Below, in pieces: positions 54,675 to 64,000 of a stretch of 64,000 nucleotides of DNA; the stretch's first letter is position 1; each line of letters opens with the position of its first letter. This DNA comes from Branchiostoma floridae (lineage: Eukaryota > Chordata > Leptocardii > Amphioxiformes > Branchiostomatidae), in assembly GCF_000003815.2 (NCBI RefSeq), contig NC_049984.1:13904851-13968850 (forward strand). The letters run 5' to 3'. The notes beneath the pieces are model-generated. The model ran no database searches. It had not been told where the DNA came from and saw only the letters and a program-made list of their open reading frames with translations. The translations under genes and the position numbers were made by a program.

Positions 54675-57447
54675 ATGGCTTCTGATATGATCCTGTACTG
54701 GGGAGCTGGAAGCGGCCCCTGTTGGCGTGCCATGATCTGTCTGGAGGAAAAGGGACTGTCAGACTACACCAGCAAACTCATCTCCTTCGACAACAAGGAG
54801 CACAAATCGGACGAAGTGTTGAAGATCAACCCTCGTGGACAGGTGTGTTTTATCGGTGTGTGCATGTTGGTAACATTTACCTCAGTAATAAAGAGTTCAA
54901 AGCTATCTCAAACCCTTCCAAGAGTCGCCATGCATTCTGCTTAGCCCATAATGTGACTCAACCATAGGTTGTTTACGTGTGGCGTAAGCCACCTTAACCC
55001 TTATGTAAACAAGATATGTGATACCGTCTAGTTTGCCAGGTGGTTCAATGAACATGCACTTTGCTTATAGTTATAGCTATGACTGTGATCAGAGTCTCCT
55101 TTTTGTTAGGACAGTACTCTGTCCAATCCACTTAACAATATGAGTACTTTTTTTAAAGGTCAACTATTGAATATTAACCACGACGCGAGGTACAGTCAGG
55201 TGGGCGGGGCACAGGCGTGCACGATACTGTGAATGAGTCAGCAATCTGTGCTGTCACTGAATGACTCAACAGCCTGCCATTATCTGTGTTTCGCCTTGCG
55301 TTCGGCAAACAGCCTTTCTCGCGAGGTGTTTGCTGCTAACTGCAATGTTCAAATATCTTACAAACGGCATTGGGAATATTTCACGTTGCTGCACACCACT
55401 GGGCCACTTTAAAGAACAACTGGACAGAATTGAATCGGGCTGCCAAGACTACCCCCACGATTCAATTCAATATGAATATCAAATTTAAAATGAAGCAGTT
55501 TAGAAAAGACAGTTTTTGGGGGTAAAGGTTATTATAATTTCTGTCCTGTCATCTCTCCAAAAGTGTACTTATTCAACACAAGCAGTCCTGTACAGACATT
55601 TGCTTCTTCTTACGTTTATGAAGCTGACGTCTATCTGAAACAACCATTATCTGTATTTGACTTGCAATGAAACAAAATGTTAACAGCAAGTTGTACCCAT
55701 TCCCTTACTCAGGCGCCCGCCTTCAAGCATGGAAATGTCATCGTCAACGAGTCACTTGCGATCTGCCTGTATCTGGAGGTAGGTTGGTGCAAATCTACAA
55801 ATTCACAGTCACACTTCAATAATTGAATAAATACCTACGTAAGAAAATTCCCTTCCGCGTATCATAAATCATGAACTTCAAGTTCAACACTAATTTGAAT
55901 TTCACTAGTGAATTGATGAATTCCAACTTTTATTCTAACGTTACTTTGTTGTCTGTACCACAGAACACGTTTAAGGCCCAGGGGACCAAACTTCTGCCGG
56001 ACGACCCCGCCCAGCAGGGCTTGGTACTGCAGAGGGCAGTGGAGTCACAGAACATCCGCGAGAAGGCCGCTTTCGGCGTTCTGTCGTACTTCTTCAGGAC
56101 TAAACCCGAGGACAGGACGGAGGTATATATGCGTTATTCTCCTACGCCGGGGCCTGTACAATATACCATGGGTACTCGGATTCTGATAAACCGGGCTGAG
56201 GTCTCCACTTTTGTGGGCGTGACCTCTTACCAGATGTCAACTTTTGTGGGCGTGACCTCTTACCAGCTGTCAACTAATTAGAGAATCATATTTACCTGAA
56301 GAAAACTCTCTGATTCACTGACAGTTGGTTACAAATCATGCCCACAAAGGTAGAAACTTTAGCCCGATTTAGCAGAGCCTTGCCAATGTAGGCCGCGATC
56401 GAGGCTCTACGTTGGAGAATGTTGAACCTGTGTTAGAGTAATTTGGGAACGTGAATTCATACAGGGCAGTATACTGAAACTACTCCTTGGATAGATGGAA
56501 TATTAATATGCCATAGCCATGTATATTCCATGGGCTTACAGTAATCTTTCCGTCATCAGGCGATGTTGGAGGAGAAGAAGAAGACGTGTCACGAGGAGCT
56601 ACAGGTGTGGGAGGGGTACCTGGCCAAGGTGATCACTGATATGTTTTCTAATAAAAAAAGGTAACAGTTATAATGGATAGAAGGTTACAGCAGGCAGCAA
56701 AGGTTTAACTTTTTACACTAAATATTAGTAATCTACATTGGCAACGTTGATACATGTTGCATTATGTGACCATCGTGGTAATTCAAAGTTATACAGTGGA
56801 AGAAAGTAGGTGCCGTCAGTTCTCCAGGTATGATTAGATGGAAAATGCTGATATTTATTAATTCATTGATCTTTTGGGTGGCCCCTTCAATCAACTTGGT
56901 AACTGATTTTCACGGAAGCCTTTACAAAATCATATCTACAAGTGTGCCTATTTTTCCTCCAATATTAAAACTCCTTACAGACTTGAAATGGCACAGTTCA
57001 CAACGATGACAGATCAGACTAAAGACAATCAGGTTTCCCTAGTAGTGAAGAATTCATGATGTCGGTTCTTTTCCGTGACTACAGCTGGGCGATGGATCGC
57101 ACATTGCTGGGAAGAACTTTACCCTGGCGGATGTTTGCGCGTTCCCTTTCATCGCCACCCTCGTGCGCATGGGGTTCAATATGAGCCGGTACCCGCATCT
57201 GGCTAAGTACTACGACCTGGTAAGATACTGAGAGTTGTTTTGGGCCATCAAGATTTAGTATCTGACTCTGTGCAGCTTTGAAAACTGTCATCATTTATGT
57301 TATATCTGCTGTTCACGCCTTCCTTGTCATCGGTTTGACTGAGTTCTCTTTCCGGACCCCTAGGTGAAGGACCGTCCGTCTGTGAAGGCGTCCTGGCCTC
57401 CTCACTGGAAGGACACACCCAACAAAGACGTGCTGAAGGACATCTAG
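54675..57447 (+). CDS. Glutathione S-transferase, rho class (GST-B), complete
   Basis: Same enzyme class and exon plan as GST-A. Exons: 54675-54842, 55713-55778, 55964-56122, 56560-56628, 57085-57219, 57364-57447, all phase 0, totalling 226 residues. It starts MASDMILYWGAGSGPCWRAM. The second exon is APAFKHGNVIVNESLAICLY. Later come WEGYLAK, GDGSHIAGKNFTLADVCAFP, RYPHLAKYYDL and the end VKDRPSVKASWPPHWKDTPN then KDVLKDI. Exons 2, 3 and 4 have exactly the GST-A lengths (66, 159 and 69 nt), showing ancient common origin. AATAAA at 57782-57787 gives a 3' UTR of about 0.34 kb. An NF-E2-type site lies in intron 1. Confidence 0.94.
55234..55243. promoter_or_regulatory. NF-E2/ARE-type site in GST-B intron 1
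   Basis: TGAGTCAGCA, reverse TGCTGACTCA, the NF-E2/Maf recognition element. It lies 34 bp after a GGTGGGCGGGGCACAGG motif that also precedes the GST-A site. First-intron enhancers are common, but activity here is inference. Confidence 0.4.
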
Positions 57448-57781
57448 ATCTGATGTGATGACCACAGCGTGTGAAAACACAGCATTGGACTTGTTTTTAG
57501 ATTGATGAGGGCAGACGTAGCGAGTAATCTAGTCCACAACTGATTCTGTACTTAATTTGTAGGAAACTACAATGGACGGTGGTTTGTCAGATGTACTGCT
57601 ATTAATTGTTTATCCTAGACGATCTATACCAAAGTAGAGATAGGATATGATTACAATTCCTGCTGTGTGTGTGTCAGCGGTGCTATGCATGTTAGCTATG
57701 TCATCCTCTTGTAGTAACGTTTCATTATGCTGTAAAGAATGTTGCCAAATGTCGAAAGAAACAAGCGCTAATGTGGAATGA

Positions 57782-57787
57782 AATAAA
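57782..57787 (+). terminator. Polyadenylation signal for GST-B
   Basis: AATAAA within GAATGAAATAAACTTC, 335 bp after the GST-B stop codon. Confidence 0.55.
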
Positions 57788-57926
57788 CTTCAACGCGTTG
57801 AAATCACTGTCGTGTCATTGTTGATAAAATTTACACAATCTAGAAAGACCAAAAATACTCTTATTAAAACAGTAAACTCATGACAACCCTTAGTAGGAGA
57901 TACCAACCCTTCCATTTCAGTGTATT

Positions 57927-58099
57927 GAAACATTCGACAGGAGAATCCATATAAACACTAAGTTATAGCTATATCACCTGTGATAATTGACTTTCTCCTC
58001 GACAGTACTTTGTTCAATCCGCTAATTCTTTTAAACTATTGCGTATTAACCGCAAGGTCTGGATGCGAAGGGTGGGCGAGGCACAGCGTACGTGAGGTG
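57927..58099 (+). repeat. Segmental duplicate, copy upstream of GST-C
   Basis: Begins GAAACATTCGACAGGAGAAT and runs through TATAGCTATATCACCTGTGA to GGTGGGCGAGGCACAGCGTA. It is nearly identical to 60376-60549 in GST-C intron 1. Parts also resemble GST-B intron 1 (about 55090-55210). It probably spread when the GST locus was duplicated. Confidence 0.75.
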
Positions 58100-58164
58100 C
58101 ACGATATACTGTATATGCTGTTGACAGTGACTCGTACATCAATCCCTACCCTTCTGTATGAAGT

Positions 58165-59455
58165 GAGATCGCGTGGCGCAGCAGCAGCGAGAGGTCTCGA
58201 GTACGAATCCGGCTGCGTGTCACCGATCTTGTGTTCTTGGGAAAGGCACTTTACACGCTTTCCTCACTTTACTCAGCTGAAAATGAGTACAGTCAAACCT
58301 GTATTAGCGGCCACCTTTGCATACCGGCCACCTGGCCATAGTGGCCACTTTTCGTCGGTCCCTTGGATTCGTAATGATTAAGAAATAGGCTTAGCGGCCA
58401 CCTGCCCAACGCGGCCACGGCCACACGATTTCCGGTCCGCAGATACAGAAACACTGCCGATTACGGCCACGGCGGACGGCTGATCTACGGTCCGGCACAC
58501 GTTCGACCATACAGCGGCCGTATCGTCACCCTACGCCGGATTTAAAACCTCTTTATTTTCAAAACAAAACTGCTTTACCGCCGACAAACGAGGTCATATA
58601 AGGTCAACAGACGACACCACTATTACGGAGGTAAATTGTGGTAAAGTAACGTTCTAATACACTATCGCTGAGGTTAATTTTCATTACAAAAACATTCTAA
58701 ATAAATTGTTACACAGATAAAATAATATGAACTTCAGACTATGGTGGATTTTATTCTTACATTTATTAAGAGATAAGTCTAAAATGACAGGCTTTTCTTG
58801 TGAGTACTACATTAGCATAATGGTGGAAACTGACGTGTGAACGCGAGCGGGAACACACGGACGGCGAAGTATCAAAGGATCTAAGCCGAAGGATCAAAGA
58901 AATATGACGATACCGGTCTCTTCAGACAATATCAACTGTAGAACATTTAAAACTTTTATTTAGCTTTTGTTGTCTTAATTTATATAGTGTAACAATCATT
59001 GCATGTACATGTATAGTACTGTATTATATGAATAAAGATCAATTGGTACTAAAACCATGTGTAACTTATTGATTGTGGTCAATTAATCAGCATTTTCTCT
59101 ATAGTGGCCACCCCTCTATAGTCGCCAATTTTGACCTGTCCCTTGAGTGGCCGCTATAGACAGGTTTGACTGTACTTAGCTTCGGCTAGGTTGGTCCCGT
59201 GTCTGGGGAGAGCCATAGCCCAGGCACGTTTAAGAACCCAACACACGTGCGATGGTGCGGTATGGGTGGTTCAAAACCTACAGTCCCTTGGTCGCAGCTG
59301 GGGCAATTACTAGTACCGTCGTATTGAGGTCACCTGAGTGGCGCCGAATGGTAGCTCGCTCCAGACACTTGCGACAGTCGTACTGAGGTCACCTGAGTGG
59401 GGCGACTCGCTCCAGACCCTTGTGATTTAGCTCCGCATATTGTAAGCTCCTCGCC
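58165..59455 (+). mobile_element. tRNA-related SINE, split by a later insertion
   Basis: The head has a pol III A-box-like TGGCGCAGCAG and a B-box-like GGTCTCGAGTACGAATCC. It is followed by CTTGGGAAAGGCACTTTACA and TTTCCTCACTTTACTCAG, typical of SINE bodies. After AAAATGAGTA the element is interrupted at 58290-59172 and resumes with CTTAGCTTCGGCTAGGTTGG. The 3' part includes a short duplicated GAGGTCACCTGAGTGG. Family name not assigned. Confidence 0.6.
58290..59172. mobile_element. Pogo/Tigger-like MITE inserted in the SINE
   Basis: An 883-bp element with inverted ends beginning CAGTCAAACCTGT and continuing into TAGCGGCCAC, flanked by TA (58288-58289 and 59173-59174). Pogo-group elements start with CAGT.AAACC-like ends and duplicate TA. 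Subterminal GCGGCCAC and CGGTCCCTTGGA/CTGTCCCTTGAG motifs repeat. No transposase frame remains. Confidence 0.75.
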
Positions 59456-59525
59456 CCTGGCTGCCAGGAGAGAGTAGTCGGCCCACCCAATAACCGATAG
59501 GAGACTGAAGTCTAAACTTTACTCT

Positions 59526-59610
59526 TGGTCACGTGTTCGTGTCATATAAAGTCGTTACACGCAAAACACCCGCCTTTTTGTGAAGGAACGTTAGGCTGCG
59601 TTTTCTAACC
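59526..59610 (+). promoter_or_regulatory. GST-C proximal promoter
   Basis: GGTCACGTGTTC, then TATAAA at 59545-59550, 66 bp before the ATG, then GGAACGTTAGGCTGCG before ACCATGG. It is nearly the same as the GST-B promoter and has a cleaner TATA box, so the promoter of this copy appears intact. Confidence 0.55.
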
Positions 59611-59778
59611 ATGGCGTCTGATATGATCCTGTACTGGGGCTCTGTCAGCGGCCCCTGCTGGCGTGCCATGATCTGTCTGGAGGAAAAGGGACTGTCCGGC
59701 TACAACAGCAAGCTGATCTCATTCGAGAAGAAAGAGCACAAATCGGACGAAGTATTGAAGATCAACCCTCGTGGACAG
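59611..59778 (+). CDS. Glutathione S-transferase, rho class (GST-C), first exon only
   Basis: The first exon encodes 56 residues starting MASDMILYWGSVSGPCWRAM and ending at NPRGQ with an intact GTGTGT donor. It matches GST-B exon 1 at 50 of 56 residues. Changes include G12V in the usual WG-GSG loop (WGSVSG), next to the glutathione-binding region. No exon resembling APAFKHG...LYLE was found in the remaining 4.2 kb, whereas it lies 870 bp downstream in GST-B. Intron 1 is repeat-filled. Either the other exons lie beyond 64000, or this copy is truncated. Confidence 0.8.
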
Positions 59779-60620
59779 GTGTGTTTTATCTGTGTGTTCA
59801 TGTTATAACATTGACCTCCGTGATAAAGATTTTAAAGAATTCAAAGCTATCTCAAGTCATTCCAAGAGTCGCCATGCATTTGCTGTTGGCCCATAGTGTA
59901 CTGAACGGATAGGTTGTGTGGCGTAAGCCACCTTAACCCTTGTGTAAACAAGACCGTCGATGTAATACCGTCTAGCTGGGCAGGTGATACAATGAACATA
60001 CACTTTGCTTTAATGTACTAAGTTATAAGTTATGGCAGTGGCAGGCATTGGGGCAGTTGCAGGCCTTAGGAGCATGTTCGGGCATGACGCACCCGCTATA
60101 TACCAGACAGGGGTATGAGGAACCCCTTTAATACATCCTTGGTCGGAAGTCCTCCTAGGAGACGGATACTCCGAACAACAAAACTGCATCGGCTGGGGCC
60201 GTCTCACACGTGGCATGCAGTTCTTGTCCCTGTGAGACTTAGTGCGCCAGTAGACGAGAGGGTGGAGAAGGAATTGCACACCCCTCCTTCACCATAAAAA
60301 GTCATGTGCAGGTCAGGCAAACAGGTTGCTGAACCCACCGGCAAAATGCCTGTTACGTTTGCCTGCTCATCTGTCGAAACATTCGACAGGAGAATCCAAA
60401 TAAACACAAGTTATAGCTATATCACCTGTGATAATTGTCTTATTTTCTTCCCGACAGTACTTTGTTAAATCCGCTAACTTTTTAAAACTATTGCGTATCA
60501 ACCGCAAGGTCTGGATGCGAAGGGTGGGCGAGGCACAGCGTACTCGAGGTCAATAGGGGCTGCAAGAGTATGAAGATAGCATTGTTAACTTTGTACTTCG
60601 TACACTAACCCTGCCCCTCT
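59779..60620. other. GST-C intron 1 or downstream sequence, duplicated from the GST-B region
   Basis: The first 150 bp parallels GST-B intron 1 (CATTCCAAGAGTCGCCATGC-type block, GTGTGGCGTAAGCCACCTTA). 60376-60549 copies 57927-58099. No exon is seen. Confidence 0.6.
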
Positions 60621-60624
60621 GTAG

Positions 60625-61000
60625 TCAAGTCAAAGTCAAGTCAAGTCAAAGTTTATTGCACAACATTTGTAGAACGGGTACAATGTAGGCAACTTAGGTT
60701 ACGTTATACTACATTATATTGTACATGTATAAGACAACTAGCAGTATACAAGTAGTATAATTAAGCTAATGACTTAACAATAGATGACGGATATGCACTA
60801 TTCGAAGAAACACAATGTGCAATGTGAATCAAATCCAGAATGTTGCGGCAGACTACTTACTAATAACATACATCTAGACTACTTACATAAATCTGGTAAC
60901 ATACTACATTCAGGCTCCATTTCTATACAAACACTATGATTGAAAGGAGACACAGCGAGGATCATATTATCTAGTATATGCATTACTATGACAATGTACA
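60625..61000 (-). repeat. Repeat with (AAGTC)n and TTTATTGCACAAC, possible LINE 3' end
   Basis: GTCAAGTCAAAGTCAAGTCA then AAAGTTTATTGCACAACATT resembles the reverse complement of a non-LTR retrotransposon tail that ends in a short simple repeat. There is no coding part. Low confidence. Confidence 0.3.
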
Positions 61001-62160
61001 CAATATTAAGTTGTTATAATGAGGTTTCTTTTCTGCATAGATGTATATATGTATTGGCCTACGTAGACGGAAACAGTGTCGGGACATGACATAAGTACAT
61101 GGTTCTGCTGCAGTACCAAGGTCACACACCAGGGGGCCCAAAATTGACCTGGACCTTTGTCTTCCCAACCCCTACCCACATACCAAATATTATTGTAGTC
61201 CATCAAGAGATTCTCAAGTTATGATGTCCACAAATATCCCCAAACACAAACACAGCTCTTTGTTTACCATCGACCACCTTGAGAAGGTTTCGTTTAAAAT
61301 GGAACTGTTGATGTTACAGAAATCTGACAGACTATTGCTGCCAAAAACGTAAATTTGTAAGTTGCAAGCAACGCTTTAGTATGACAATATTTTGTTTGTA
61401 AAATGTGAGAAATTTTTGTAGTCTCAGACTTACGATTTGTTTCCTCGAATTTTCATACCGTTTCTATACGTTTGTGTACAATTTACGCCAGAAGCACACA
61501 TTTTGTATCTAACGATAGATTAAGTAAGAAATTCCGTTGATATTGTATGGTAAATTTTGTGTATGTGTCGGCACATTTGGATTACGCCAAATAAGTCTCA
61601 TAAATTGGTTTCCGACACAATACTCAGTCTTAGCTTCTGATATCACACCGTCGACAAAACGTCGTTACAGTACGTAGAAACTTAACTAACGTCATACAAG
61701 ATAAGTACAGGAAGAGGTCCTTGTCTTGTGTAAATAAGCAGGGAAACTTCAAATCATAACCACGCCGTTGTCTGCTATAGTTGCGCTATACCGAAGTTTT
61801 GGGTCACATAACATGTTTCGCCTGTAGAAAAAGTACGGCACAATTTCCGTTTGTGACATAAATGTTTTCTTTCTTGAAGAACAACAGCGCCTTCTTTGTT
61901 AATGTGTTAATCACTAGCATGTTGTATGAGTGCTGTAATCAAGAAATAAAAGTGCGATTATAGTTATGGTACTAGTATGAACGTACCGAAGTTCGGGGTC
62001 AAGACCTTAAATGTACATTATGAAGTGCCCATTCTCACATGGGATAATGTCTTTCCAAATTCAACTTTGGAATAGTCCATTCAAGTTTGACAAATCAAAG
62101 CAGGTTAGAAAGAATAGGAGGTTGTGGGATAAAGGTTATGATAATTTCTGTCCTATCATC
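61001..62160. other. Non-genic stretch, no recognised feature
   Basis: AT-rich with short frames only. The last 60 bp (GGTTATGATAATTTCTGTCC then TATCATCTCTCC) repeats a segment of GST-B intron 1 at about 55525-55562, which lies 150 bp before GST-B exon 2. It hints that GST-C intron 1 extends at least this far. Confidence 0.45.
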
Positions 62161-62168
62161 TCTCCAAA

Positions 62169-62457
62169 AGTACTATATCCTGCCTGACCTCCGGGCGTGC
62201 TCCGAAGAGAGTGTAAGGTATGGGCAAAAAAGTCCGGAGCAAACGCCCGGATGGTCGTAAACGGCGGGATAACGAAACATACAAAAAATCAGGGTGGGGG
62301 GGTGGGCGTTTTGGAACAGCAACTTTCCTTGCCCGGCTTCTTAAGGAATGCGCAAACAGGCTGGGAGCGCTAACTTGACTCAATTAGAATAGTACTATAT
62401 CCTGCCTGACCTCCGGGCGTGCTCCGAAGAGAGTGTAAGGTATGGGCAAAAAAGTCC
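62169..62457. repeat. 67-bp exact direct repeat flanking a 155-bp insert
   Basis: 62169-62235 and 62391-62457 are the same sequence, starting AGTACTATATCCTGCCTGAC and ending GGGCAAAAAAGTCC. It could be a tandem duplication with a 222-bp unit, or the remains of a terminally repeated insertion. Confidence 0.85.
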
Positions 62458-62524
62458 TCCGCAATCTCCCTTCCGTGTACGTAATGCGGTATACTGAGGC
62501 ACACACCAGTATAGATAACCTCTA

Positions 62525-62695
62525 ATACCCCATACCTCCATCCTCTCCCATTCTTCTATCCTTCCCCAAACCTCAATTCTTTCCCAAACCTCAAACTTAT
62601 TCCAAACCTCTATCCTTTGCAAAACCTCTATCCTATCCCAAACCTATATCCAAACCCTTCTTCCAACCCAAACCTTTACTCGAACCTAGAAAAAA
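62525..62695. repeat. Degenerate 18-bp minisatellite
   Basis: The plus strand repeats units of the type CCAAACCTCTATCCTTTC with many substitutions. Read on the minus strand, the same array gives hexapeptides: RIEVWN, KFEVWE, RIEVWG, RIEEWE, RMEVWG. It lies outside any gene I can model. Confidence 0.7.
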
Positions 62696-62720
62696 CACTC
62701 TTTAGCTAAGTCAAGTACTA

Positions 62721-62929
62721 TTTCGTCCCAAGGCTGACCCTGAGATGACAATTCTCAAACAAAAACAACTCACTTTTACTCTTACTGTAACGAAAAAGGA
62801 AAGTTGCAAACTAAGAAATGACCGTCTCTCTCAATAGCCGACATTCCAAACAAAAAATACACGGCAAGCAGACTAGAAACATGCAATTTTAAAAAGAAAG
62901 ATTAACCCAGGGTCAGCCCTAGGACGAGC
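62721..62929. repeat. Inverted repeat pair of about 22 bp
   Basis: TTTCGTCCCAAGGCTGACCC at about 62721 and the near reverse complement of it in CCCAGGGTCAGCCCTAGGAC at about 62907 face each other across about 165 bp. It may be a decayed MITE; no flanking duplication was confirmed. Confidence 0.45.
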
Positions 62930-63340
62930 ACCAGCCCCCGGTTGGTGGGCCTACCGAAGTAGAAGGGTAATAATAGGAAACCCCGGTGCCCGCCGTCGAA
63001 CATCCCCCGAAAAAGGAACTAATAAGCATTACTTACTAGGTCTAAAAACTTCTGAACAATGCTAACCATGGAAAAACAAACAGAAATTAGCCGCCTCGTA
63101 AACTAGCAACAATCGGTAAATAAACCTATTCACAGTAGGTGCGTTCCACACAACCGATAAAACGTCTGCATCCGCATAACATGGATATCGTACCCAAAAG
63201 AGATCTAACAATTAAAAACAACCGAGGGTATACTCTCCCCACAACAGGCAAAATGAATCAAGTGGATATCTTCCACACACACACAAAAAAAAAATTCAAT
63301 TAGTACAGGCTTTCCCTAAGACCTCACCTGCCAAATTGGA
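62930..63340. other. Non-genic stretch, no recognised feature
   Basis: A short G+C-rich patch (about 62930-63010, GGTTGGTGGGCCTACCG) followed by A-rich sequence with a (CA)n/A-run at about 63270-63296. No gene seen. Confidence 0.4.
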
Positions 63341-63344
63341 TTAA

Positions 63345-64000
63345 AGCGCACAACTATAAACCACACCAAAATGCCATTGTTTAAACTAATCATTCGCCAC
63401 GTGGTCGTCAGAGGAATCAAATTATGCGCCACCTGCACCATGTTGGATTACAGCGTACAGCTGCAAACCACACCAAAATGTATCTGCTAAAATTAATGAC
63501 CCACCACATGGTCGTCGGAGGATAAAAAACATAATACCCTCCAAAAACTAGAGATCACAGCTAGTGGTTGCCCACCACATAAGGCGAGAGAACATTACTA
63601 GCAGACTCCTTCCGCGGAAACGATAGACAATTTATTAGTGGAAAGCCTCCACAAAACAATAAATCATTTACTTGTGGTTGCCCACCACATAAAGCGAGAG
63701 AACATTATTAGCGGACTCCTTCCGCGGAAACGATAGACAATTTATTAGTGGAAAGCCTCCACATACAAAACAATAAATCATTTACTTGTGGTTACCCACC
63801 ACATAAAGCGAGAGAACATTATTAGCGGACTCCTTCCGCGGAAACGATAGACAATTTATTAGTGGAAAGCCTCCACATACAAAACAATAAATCATTTACT
63901 TGTGGTTACCCACCACATAAAGCGAGAGAACATTATTAGCGGACTCCTTCCGCGGAAACGATAGACAATTTATTAGTGGAAAGCCTCCACAAAACAATAA
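63345..64000. repeat. Tandem repeat array, unit about 110-114 bp, continuing past the window
   Basis: The block CCCACCACATAA(A/G)GCGAGAG starts at 63571, 63681, 63795 and 63909, giving units of 110, 114 and 114 bp. The last three copies are nearly identical, with GGACTCCTTCCGCGGAAACG and TTTATTAGTGGAAAGCCTCC in each. Two older, diverged units of about 108 bp (AAACCACACCAAAATG at about 63359 and 63467) precede them. The array is cut by the window end. Confidence 0.88.

Overview
The window is animal nuclear DNA with short exons, GT-AG introns crowded with small transposons, and gene families that fit a cephalochordate. I infer a lancelet (Branchiostoma), because it combines one HNF4-type nuclear receptor, DCAF11, ANO10 and rho-class glutathione S-transferases, a class best known from fish and amphioxus. 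I aligned nothing. Exon models rest on splice sites, phase and recalled family sequences.

Layout. 1-11390: mostly intergenic or upstream intronic sequence with a possible 3' end of an earlier gene (polyadenylation signal near 708) and two MITEs. 11391-17858 (+): HNF4 from the DNA-binding domain to the stop codon, with one extra base in the ligand-binding-domain exon. 19939-34002 (-): complete DCAF11/WDR23, convergent with HNF4, with two tandemly duplicated exon pairs. 34003-34984: head-to-head promoter region holding two DR1-type nuclear-receptor sites. 34985-41612 (+): complete ANO10, with possible alternative 3' exons near 43018 and 43862. 45613-48522 (-): a four-exon, 163-residue protein resembling axonemal CFAP90/C5orf49; its intron holds a young miniature LTR element with identical LTRs. 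49824-52235 (-) and 54675-57447 (+): two complete six-exon rho-class GST genes, head to head. 59611-59778 (+): first exon of a third GST whose remaining exons are not seen. 60000-64000: repeats, including an 18-bp minisatellite and a tandem array of about 114 bp that runs off the window edge.

The checks behind the gene models are internal. The DCAF11 exons sum to 579 codons, ANO10 to 687, GST-A to 231, GST-B to 227 and the small axonemal-type gene to 164 (all including the stop), each with every junction in phase. HNF4 comes out one base too long, in one exon.

Possible functional link (inference): DCAF11/WDR23 is a known CUL4-DDB1 substrate receptor that restrains NRF2/SKN-1, and GSTs are classic NRF2 targets. 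Two GST-flanking copies of one repeated block carry an NF-E2/ARE core. HNF4 binds DR1 sites, and two DR1-like sites lie between DCAF11 and ANO10.
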